Below are positions 1-5,115 of a DNA stretch of 5,115 nt, piece by piece; position 1 is the first letter of the stretch; every line of letters begins with the position of its first letter. The notes below the pieces were generated by a model. That model did no database searches and had not been told where the DNA came from. It saw nothing but the letters and a program-made list of their open reading frames with translations. Origin of the DNA: JAGLQA01 sp023135565 (GTDB lineage Bacteria; Acidobacteriota; Aminicenantia; UBA2199); NCBI GenBank assembly GCA_030639305.1, contig DAOWCY010000320.1:1-5115 (forward strand). The letters run 5' to 3'. A program made the position numbers and the translations under genes.

Positions 1-2714
1 CCGCCGGTGAGCGTACTAAGTACGTCGGCCAAAGTGAGGTCGCCCAGCGATCCTGCCACCAGGCTTTTGGAGGGATCGGCGGAGTCGAAAAAGACGGCCA
101 CCGAGGAATCGAAGAGCGGGCTTTCGATGGTGCCTGCCAGGCCGAGACTGGGAACGCCCGCCCAATTGATGCCTATTTCCACGGCCAGGTTGGCCAATTG
201 AAAGACTTCGAAATCGATGGGTTTCGGACCTCTCATTGTGCCCGACAAAAATGCGCCGTTGGTTGTGAACACCATGATCACATCGAAGGTTTGCGGGCTC
301 TTTTGAATTTTTACGTTTATGCTGCCGGACAGGAAGAGCGCGGGGACGCCGCCTTCCAATAGGATGCCGAATTTAGCGGACATGGGGTGGTTGGCAATGG
401 TGGCATCGATACTCATATAGAGCCGCGATTGTTCCCGGGGGTTCAAACCCACCTGGAGGGTCATGCCTATAATTGCGGAATCCAGTTTCAGCAGGTTTTT
501 GAGGAGTTTTTGGGCTTTGTTCTCCATGTCAAGCTGCCATTGGGCGTAGACGTTGAGCCCGGAGATAACGCCGCCTGCATGCACGGGCAGATTGACCTGT
601 TTCGAGGCAATGGCCGGCACCTGGAAAGCGGCCATATCCGGGAAGGTGAAGTCGGGATTATCGATCGAAGAGACCACGATCATGAACTTTTGCAGCGTAA
701 CGAATTTTTCGAAAAATTCGAAGAATTCCAATCCTTTAATAGCGGAGGGCATACCGGAGCTCATATCCAGCCCGGCGGCAAAGCCCCACTTGCCGCCCAC
801 TCTTTCCACCTGGAAGGCGAGGCTGCCGAAATCTTCTATTTGAGTGCCTAATATGAACTGGTAATTTTGTTCTTGTTTTTTGAGCATTACGTAACTGTCG
901 ATAAATGTAAGATCGAAGTTCCCCGGTAGCGAGACTTTTTGATTGGTCAAAAGGTTGGTCAACTGCTTAAGCCTGACCTCCGGGATCATCGAGCGGATGA
1001 TGATGTCGCCGGGGATGTCGTAAGCAATGGAAAGAGAAGCGATGCTGCCGAAGGCGATGGTGCCGCTGATCGAACCGGAAATAGGCCCACCATGGGGGTA
1101 ACTGAACCCCATGGATACATCTTCTACCTTGAATTTTTTTGGCCCTATCGAGATGACCCAGGGATTGGGCTCCCCCGCCATGGCCAATGCCATGGAGTAC
1201 TGTTTCCCGGGCGCAACCTCCAACCTGAATGAATCGATAGTCAAATCGCTGGGAGTGGGGATGCCGGGCGCATAGGTTTTCAAGATTTTTTCCAGGGGTA
1301 TGGTCTGTGCTTCCGCCATCTCTGCGTATACGGTAAAGCCGTCTTGATTACCGGCAAAAACCTTAAAAGGCACACCTTCGATTTGCAGTTGCCCATATAC
1401 GGTGACGATATATTCCCGTTCATAGGGTGTATCGTTTTCCCTGGAGGTACTAAAGGGATAATAGATGTCGAAGTGGCAATAAATATTATCGATTTGGAAG
1501 TGGTCATCCCAGATTTGCCAGTTCAAATCGGGCATGCCGATAGTAAAGGAGGCGTAAGATACATGGATATCTGTTAGCGAATTGTAGTCGATGGCCACAC
1601 TGGCGCCGGTCAACTCCAATTGGCCTAATTTTTCACCCATATTTTTAATACTGTCGGGCAATTGTTCCAGGGGGCTTTTACTTGAACCGGTTAAACCTAC
1701 CATTTGAGATAAATTCGACAGGGAAATCCCTTCAAAGAAACCGATCAGTTGGAACTCATCCATACCGATCTCTGAGGGGGCCACCATATCGATTTCGATA
1801 CCGGCCCCGGGCAGCGAAATTTTCCCGGTATAGGCTTGTGTAGGCACAAATCTCGGGTTGGTGTCCCCAAGCGTCCAGTCATCATCGAGAGGGGTGTAAA
1901 TATAGAGTTTTTCGCCTTTAAATTGGATCTTATCCTTAGCGATGCTGTAATCGAGTCCTAAGTCCACCTGCAGTAAAATACCGGGCAACCCTTCGGGGAA
2001 ATCCTCCACGATATTCCAGGGATAGATAAAATGTTCCAGGGACGAGGGGTATTGGCGGGCCAGGTTATTGGCTGTTTGGTTGGGCAGCGGTTTTCTTATG
2101 GTGCCGTAAACGGTTAATTGGGTTGTATACTGGAACACATTTTCAATAATACCCAGGAATCCTAAGGGGCGAAGGCGGCTGACAAAATTGATGCCCCATC
2201 CCAGGTTTACGTTAAAGTCCGGCTCTTGCTGCGGGCTGCTGGTCACCATATAAAAAGAATTAAACAGGTATAGGTCGTCCAAAGGGACGCTTTCAGTTAC
2301 CGTCGTTTCCTGGGTGGCGCGGTCGAAGAGGATGGGTTTATCTCTGTCGATGACCCTGGGTAATTCGGGGAAACTTCGTGAAAAGTGCCATTTGTCCGGT
2401 TTCGGCATATCCCCGATCAGGGAGTATTTCAGTAATAGCTGCGCTTTTTGGTTACTATCTATGGAAGCGTACAGTTCAACCGGCAGGTTGGGAATGAGCA
2501 AAAAGCTCGACGTGCCTTTTATGATAATAGCCTGGCTTTCATCATCTGTGGATACGAGTTCGGCATTGGTGATAACAATGGGCTGCCCGTCATAACAATA
2601 CCTTATTAACTTAGCGATATTACCGGTCAGCGTATTTGTCGAGATCGTGATGCTGTTATCTTTAATCGTACCATCCGCTATGCCCAATCTTGTTTTAAGT
2701 TGTGTAAAATTCAT
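1..2714 (-). CDS. Giant beta-strand-rich modular protein of unknown function (gene A, 3' end outside the window)
   Basis: The frame is open from an ATG at 2714-2712 to the left edge: I checked every codon and found no stop in at least 904 codons. The start is supported by an AAGGAG ribosome binding site 7 nt upstream. The protein begins MNFTQLKTRLGIADGTIKD and shows no signal peptide, lipobox or transmembrane helix, so it is probably made as a cytosolic protein unless exported by a dedicated machine. It is dominated by short alternating hydrophobic/polar strands separated by Gly, Pro and Asn turns. A module with a Gly-x-Ile/Leu start, two or three strands and an amphipathic Leu-rich end recurs at about residues 294-343, 440-481, 548-591, 795-843 and 858-904. 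No catalytic motif is visible. It lies 32 nt after gene B and is very likely cotranscribed with it. I do not recognise the family. An elongated structural or ligand-binding protein is one reading, but only an inference. The reading frame is very secure; the function is unknown. Confidence 0.93.
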   Translation of the reverse strand, partial: MNFTQLKTRLGIADGTIKDNSITISTNTLTGNIAKLIRYCYDGQPIVITNAELVSTDDESQAIIIKGTSSFLLIPNLPVELYASIDSNQKAQLLLKYSLIGDMPKPDKWHFSRSFPELPRVIDRDKPILFDRATQETTVTESVPLDDLYLFNSFYMVTSSPQQEPDFNVNLGWGINFVSRLRPLGFLGIIENVFQYTTQLTVYGTIRKPLPNQTANNLARQYPSSLEHFIYPWNIVEDFPEGLPGILLQVDLGLDYSIAKDKIQFKGEKLYIYTPLDDDWTLGDTNPRFVPTQAYTGKISLPGAGIEIDMVAPSEIGMDEFQLIGFFEGISLSNLSQMVGLTGSSKSPLEQLPDSIKNMGEKLGQLELTGASVAIDYNSLTDIHVSYASFTIGMPDLNWQIWDDHFQIDNIYCHFDIYYPFSTSRENDTPYEREYIVTVYGQLQIEGVPFKVFAGNQDGFTVYAEMAEAQTIPLEKILKTYAPGIPTPSDLTIDSFRLEVAPGKQYSMALAMAGEPNPWVISIGPKKFKVEDVSMGFSYPHGGPISGSISGTIAFGSIASLSIAYDIPGDIIIRSMIPEVRLKQLTNLLTNQKVSLPGNFDLTFIDSYVMLKKQEQNYQFILGTQIEDFGSLAFQVERVGGKWGFAAGLDMSSGMPSAIKGLEFFEFFEKFVTLQKFMIVVSSIDNPDFTFPDMAAFQVPAIASKQVNLPVHAGGVISGLNVYAQWQLDMENKAQKLLKNLLKLDSAIIGMTLQVGLNPREQSRLYMSIDATIANHPMSAKFGILLEGGVPALFLSGSINVKIQKSPQTFDVIMVFTTNGAFLSGTMRGPKPIDFEVFQLANLAVEIGINWAGVPSLGLAGTIESPLFDSSVAVFFDSADPSKSLVAGSLGDLTLADVLSTLTG

Positions 2715-2721
2715 GGCGTTT

Positions 2722-2727
2722 CTCCTT
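2722..2727 (-). promoter_or_regulatory. Ribosome binding site of gene A
   Basis: The minus strand reads AAGGAG, separated by 7 nt (AAACGCC) from the ATG at 2714. This strong Shine-Dalgarno match fixes the start of the long open frame and lies inside the 32-nt gap after the gene B stop, which suits translation from a shared B-A message. Confidence 0.8.
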
Positions 2728-2746
2728 CTTTGGATTTTGCATTAAA

Positions 2747-3898
2747 CTACACTCGGTGGCGTTTATATACTTTTATCTTTTGTGGGAACCAGTATTTGTC
2801 GCCGTATTTAGGGGGGCGAAGGATAGCCAGGCTGCTTTCGCCCGAGATAGCATAGGTTCTCTCAACGTTGCGGCTATCATCGCTAAAACATTTCGTATTG
2901 GTGGCAGGGTCCGGGTTTGGATCGAGGGCAGCGGGTGTGTTGCCGGCGATGATCCCTGTCACTTTACAAAGATTGGTTTGCAGCTTTGAACCCATGCCGT
3001 CGCTGCGCATGATATAACCGTTTAGACGGGCGGCTATGGCTTTTTTATCAATAGGCATCCCCCCTGCGGTTAGCAGTTGCAAATGAATGTCGGTATAGCC
3101 CGGAAAGGGAAGTGTAGCTGTTAATAACCCACCGTTATTGGCGTCATTGCTGAAAAGCCGATGGAGTAAATGTTCGAGGCATATTTCCAGGCCCAACCTC
3201 ACCCCACCGTAACTAAACACATGTTTTCTTAATTTATCTTGCCCATAGTACTTTACATACAGTTCACTTGATGTTCCTTTGTCGGCGGTTGCCGTGTGGG
3301 TGGTGCCATGCCTGCCTGTAGGTAGGCCGTCAACGGGCGAAGCCCATGCTTTTTCTAAAACCTTTGAGGCTTTTTCTGTGGAGGAACCAGTGCTACCTTT
3401 TATATATAATGAAGTATTGAAATAGGCTTTCAGTTGCGATGGGTTCGGTCGTTTTTGAGTGCTGCCGGTCCATTTCCAGATAATGGTACCGGGAACCACC
3501 AGCCAATTATTAAATGTGTCACCTTCGCTTATGGTTTTACGCAGTACATCTTTAATGGCTTTATACTCCTCGTAACTATAGGCCGGTTCCCCGGTGGTTT
3601 GACTCTTGCCCGTCGGTCTGAAATAGAATTCAGGGGCCATGAAAATTTTTAACGTGTTTTTATTGTCCCCCTTGATTTTCTGGACTTCAGCGTGGGCATG
3701 TTTTAATACTGCCAGGAACCTGGTTACTCTTGCCTTTGCATCTTCTCCAAGCTTCTTAACATCGCCCTTTAGATCGGGAACAGCAGCTTTCTTTAGATTT
3801 TTATTTTGGGGAGATATTTCGAAGATAGTATTCCCGTCCTTGTCTTTAGCGCAAGTGGGGACTTGATAGGCGATGTACCTAAAATGTGTATATGGCAT
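2747..3898 (-). CDS. Nitrilase / carbon-nitrogen hydrolase superfamily protein (gene B)
   Basis: This complete gene of 383 codons (ATG to TAG) follows a perfect AGGAGG site. Family hallmarks are visible in order: an N-terminal strand RYIAYQV; the catalytic-Glu strand IFMAPEFYFRP (E90); the strand NWLVVPGTIIW (131-141); YFNTSLYIKG (159-168), matching the usual Asn-Ser strand; and the nucleophile motif GVRLGLEICLEH with C240. The third catalytic residue, a lysine, should lie between E90 and C240; K176, K179 and K183 are the best candidates but cannot be settled by eye. Superfamily members cleave C-N bonds in amides, nitriles or carbamoyl groups through a Glu-Lys-Cys site. At 383 residues it is longer than the usual 260-330, with an extra charged stretch at about 18-60 and a long linker at about 140-225. 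No signal peptide is seen, so it is probably cytosolic. It precedes gene A by 32 nt in the same operon. Superfamily assignment is fairly sure; substrate and subfamily are unknown. Confidence 0.88.
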   Translation of the reverse strand: MPYTHFRYIAYQVPTCAKDKDGNTIFEISPQNKNLKKAAVPDLKGDVKKLGEDAKARVTRFLAVLKHAHAEVQKIKGDNKNTLKIFMAPEFYFRPTGKSQTTGEPAYSYEEYKAIKDVLRKTISEGDTFNNWLVVPGTIIWKWTGSTQKRPNPSQLKAYFNTSLYIKGSTGSSTEKASKVLEKAWASPVDGLPTGRHGTTHTATADKGTSSELYVKYYGQDKLRKHVFSYGGVRLGLEICLEHLLHRLFSNDANNGGLLTATLPFPGYTDIHLQLLTAGGMPIDKKAIAARLNGYIMRSDGMGSKLQTNLCKVTGIIAGNTPAALDPNPDPATNTKCFSDDSRNVERTYAISGESSLAILRPPKYGDKYWFPQKIKVYKRHRV

Positions 3899-3904
3899 GT
3901 TTTA

Positions 3905-3910
3905 CCTCCT
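3905..3910 (-). promoter_or_regulatory. Ribosome binding site of gene B
   Basis: The minus strand has a perfect AGGAGG, 6 nt (TAAAAC) before the ATG at 3898. It decides the gene B start and predicts efficient translation. Confidence 0.85.
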
Positions 3911-3950
3911 TATTTTGTCGTACCTTCAAAAGTTTTTAAGGGGAAACTTT

Positions 3951-3982
3951 CAAAACCCTATTTTTCTATCATATTTAACAAA
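3951..3982 (-). promoter_or_regulatory. Tentative promoter of the B-A operon (Bacteroidota-type)
   Basis: On the minus strand TTTG (3979-3982) is followed after 18 nt by TAGGGTTTTG (3951-3960), loosely matching the Bacteroidota pattern TTTG / TAnnTTTG, with one extra base in the downstream element. Transcription would start roughly 45-50 nt before gene B. The match is imperfect and assumes a Bacteroidota host, so this is only a candidate. The TTTG element overlaps one arm of the inverted repeat at 3980-4000. Confidence 0.22.
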
Positions 3983-4000
3983 CCCTTAACCTAAGGGTTT
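3980..4000. repeat. Perfect 9-bp inverted repeat upstream of gene B
   Basis: AAACCCTTA (3980-3988) and TAAGGGTTT (3992-4000) are exact reverse complements around a 3-nt centre, ACC. No T-run follows on either strand, which argues against an intrinsic terminator. It sits about 80-100 nt before the gene B start and overlaps the tentative upstream promoter element. A dimeric regulator's operator or a hairpin in the leader of a longer transcript would both fit. Confidence 0.6.
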
Positions 4001-4042
4001 CCATCATCCGACATTGTACCAGGAAAAAAAAAGAATTTCTAT

Positions 4043-4080
4043 AACAAATCGTTCAAAATATACAACAAATCGTTCAAAAT
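4043..4080. repeat. 17-bp direct repeat with 21-bp period, possible regulator site pair
   Basis: AACAAATCGTTCAAAAT occurs exactly at 4043-4059 and again at 4064-4080, separated by 4 nt. The 21-bp period is about two turns of B-DNA, so both copies face the same side of the helix. Each copy starts with an imperfect palindrome, AACAAATCGTT, in which 8 of 11 positions are symmetric. The pair lies 145-182 nt before the gene B start and after the end of gene C. A tandem binding site for a regulator of the B-A operon is the likeliest reading (inference). Confidence 0.6.
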
Positions 4081-4081
4081 C

Positions 4082-4111
4082 AAAAAAAAGCAGCGCAATA
4101 GGCAGTGCAGC
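4082..4111 (-). terminator. Possible weak intrinsic terminator after gene C
   Basis: About 70 nt after the gene C stop, the minus strand has GCTGCAC (4105-4111) and GCGCTGC (4090-4096). They can pair with two mismatches around an 8-nt loop and run directly into eight T residues (4082-4089). Position and T-run suit termination of gene C, but the stem is imperfect, so read-through into B-A is possible. Confidence 0.3.
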
Positions 4112-4179
4112 AAGAAGGGCAATTATTATACTTTTACATGCGATTTTTCCTTTGTGTTAAATCACTGCTGGGGAGGAAA

Positions 4180-5115
4180 TTAGCCTTTTCCCTTCCTCTT
4201 CTTCTTTTTCTTCTTTTTCTTTTTTTTCCCGATTTTTACATGACTTTTTTTTACATGCGCTTTTACATGCGACTTGACATGCGGCACTTTGACGTGCTTG
4301 ACATGCGGCACCTTAACATGGGGCGAATAATTAAACACGGATTTCAGCGCATCGTTGACCTGGGAGGAAGTGTAACCCGCTCCTTTCAGCACTCCCTCCG
4401 CCGCCTTGCCGCTTAGATTGTAGCCTTTTTTCATATAGGAAGAGACTGCTTTGGCCGAGGCGCCGTAGGTTTTCTTCATCACTTTGGCCGTTTGTTCAGC
4501 GGTGTAACCGGCGGCTTTGAGCGCTTCCCCGGCGGCTTCGGCGCTGTCGGTGAAGGTGCCTTTCAGGGCGCTGCCCACCTGGTCGGCGTTGAAACCGGCA
4601 TTTTTCAATGCTTTGGCAGCCGCCGAGGCGCTGTTGGTGAACGTGCTTTTCAGGGCGCTGCCCACCTGGTCCGCGTTAAAACCGGCGGATTTCAGCAGTT
4701 TGGCCGCATCGTCGACGCCGCTCTTAAAGGTGTTTTTCAACGCCATGCCCGTGTCGTAAGCGGCGTAACCGGCCTTCTTTAACGACTTCACCGCGGTACC
4801 GGAAGCGTATTTGGCCCCGTTCAGCGCCTGGGCGGTCTGGTTGGCGCCATATTTGAGTATCGCCTTTGTCTTTGAGGCAATGGCGTCGGATGAGAGTTTA
4901 TAGACATTTTTCAGTGCATCGCCCACCTGGGCCGCACCCTGCGCCAATTCCATTATCCCTTTATCGACCCACTTGAGCCATTGGTCGGCACCGGCAAGGA
5001 ATGCCCGGATTTCAGCCAGGACTTTCTTAGCCAGGATCACGACGAAGTCTTTAAGCGGCGAGGCGTCTGTTTGCAGGTCGAATTTGGCTATGGAAAAATC
5101 CTGGCCCTGGAACCG
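4180..5115 (-). CDS. Alanine-rich helical-repeat protein with His-Val-Lys array and polylysine tail (gene C, 5' end outside the window)
   Basis: The frame is open from the right edge to a TAA at 4180-4182 and shows 311 codons. A GTG at 5040 could be taken as the start, but no ribosome binding site precedes it and 25 further codons upstream stay open and protein-like, so the true start lies outside. In order: the end of an upstream domain (RFQGQDFSIAKFDLQ); a helical stretch with FLAGADQWLKWVDKG; a repeat array (4330-4941) of 29-residue units such as AGFNADQVGSALKSTF plus a second helix SASAAAKALKN; seven His-Val-Lys triplets (4234-4320); and a C-terminus of ten lysines then RKGKG. No membrane segment or enzyme motif is seen. 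The last ~47 residues are strongly basic, which suggests contact with a polyanion (nucleic acid, teichoic-like or acidic polysaccharide, or acidic lipid); this is inference. Gene C is in the same orientation as B and A, 281 nt upstream of B. I do not recognise the family. Confidence 0.9.
   Translation of the reverse strand, partial: RFQGQDFSIAKFDLQTDASPLKDFVVILAKKVLAEIRAFLAGADQWLKWVDKGIMELAQGAAQVGDALKNVYKLSSDAIASKTKAILKYGANQTAQALNGAKYASGTAVKSLKKAGYAAYDTGMALKNTFKSGVDDAAKLLKSAGFNADQVGSALKSTFTNSASAAAKALKNAGFNADQVGSALKGTFTDSAEAAGEALKAAGYTAEQTAKVMKKTYGASAKAVSSYMKKGYNLSGKAAEGVLKGAGYTSSQVNDALKSVFNYSPHVKVPHVKHVKVPHVKSHVKAHVKKSHVKIGKKKKKKKKKKRKGKG
4183..4230 (-). other. Polylysine C-terminus of gene C
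   Basis: The last 16 residues are G, ten K, R, K, G, K, G. The lysines use a mix of AAA and AAG codons (six AAG and four AAA in the run of ten), so the tract is not a simple homopolymer expansion and the lysines look maintained at protein level. One A8 run (coding strand, complement of 4220-4227) lies here and could allow slippage. Confidence 0.85.
4234..4320 (-). repeat. His-Val-Lys triplet array in gene C
   Basis: Seven HVK triplets occur in about 29 residues, separated by 0-2 residues, several in the form VPHVK or SHVK. In DNA this appears as repeated CATGTAAA / CATGTCAAG-like words with variable third bases (GTA, GTC and GTT for Val; AAA and AAG for Lys). The triplet has therefore drifted at synonymous positions while the protein pattern is kept. 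Alternating His and Lys on a presumed extended strand would place imidazole and amine groups regularly, suitable for metal, haem or polyanion contact; that role is speculative. Confidence 0.85.
4330..4941 (-). repeat. 29-residue (87-bp) helical repeat array in gene C
   Basis: Units of 29 residues follow the pattern AG(F/Y)xAxQVxxALKxxF then xxSAxxAAxALK, i.e. two short amphipathic helices per unit. Three clear consecutive units lie in the middle, with more diverged or half units (about 14-15 residues) on both sides. Two neighbouring copies remain close in DNA: 4561-4599 and 4648-4686 agree at 37 of 39 positions, exactly 87 bp apart, which points to a recent duplication or gene conversion. A third, diverged copy is recognisable near 4909-4936. 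Confidence 0.85.

Noticed and set aside
387..851. Plus-strand open frame of 154 codons
   Set aside because: It lies wholly inside gene A on the opposite strand, lacks a ribosome binding site and has a composition typical of an antisense shadow. The minus frame is far longer and protein-like.
1280..1507. Minus-strand 75-codon frame
   Set aside because: It overlaps gene A in a different frame of the same strand and has no ribosome binding site or family features.
3929..3950. Second short inverted repeat, AAAGTTT / AAACTTT
   Set aside because: Seven AT-rich base pairs with an 8-nt loop is readily expected by chance in this AT-rich gap; no supporting context.
4043..4080. CRISPR-like repeat
   Set aside because: Only two copies with a 4-nt gap; no spacers of CRISPR length and no cas genes in the window.
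4492..4782. Plus-strand open frames opposite the gene C repeats
   Set aside because: Their apparent internal repeats simply mirror the 87-bp repeats of gene C read in reverse; there is no start signal of their own.
5038..5040. GTG as the start codon of gene C
   Set aside because: No Shine-Dalgarno sequence precedes it, and the same frame stays open with plausible protein for 25 more codons to the window edge. The gene is better treated as 5'-incomplete.

Overview
The window holds three genes, all read from the minus strand, in the transcription order C (4180-5115, incomplete at its 5' end), B (2747-3898, complete) and A (1-2714, incomplete at its 3' end). Together they fill about 94% of the window. 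No RNA genes, insertion sequences or CRISPR arrays were seen. The organism cannot be fixed from the sequence. Moderate GC, long beta-rich proteins without signal peptides and a promoter candidate of the TTTG / TAnnTTTG type would suit a Bacteroidota bacterium such as a Chitinophaga relative, but the good Shine-Dalgarno sites in front of A and B are not specific and this placement is weak.

Region by region: 1-2714 is one uninterrupted minus-strand reading frame of at least 904 codons (gene A). It is easy to miss because it runs off the left edge without a stop. It encodes a very long, beta-strand-rich protein of unknown function with a recurring module of roughly 40-50 residues. A gap of 32 nt carrying a good ribosome binding site separates it from gene B, a 383-residue member of the nitrilase (carbon-nitrogen hydrolase) superfamily with a recognisable catalytic Glu (E90) and Cys (C240). 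A and B almost certainly form one transcription unit. The 281-nt gap at 3899-4179 contains a possible weak terminator for gene C, a 17-bp direct repeat with 21-bp period, a perfect 9-bp inverted repeat, a tentative promoter and a perfect AGGAGG site for gene B. Gene C fills the right end. Its visible part is an array of 29-residue alanine-rich helical repeats, then seven His-Val-Lys triplets, then a run of ten lysines ending the protein.

How they may work together (inference): a giant modular beta protein, a divergent amidase/nitrilase and a helical-repeat protein with a strongly cationic tail in the same orientation suggest a dedicated accessory locus. One protein may be structural or binding, one an enzyme acting on an amide or nitrile, and one may bind a polyanion or membrane. 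I do not recognise this combination as a named system, and no function is asserted for A or C.
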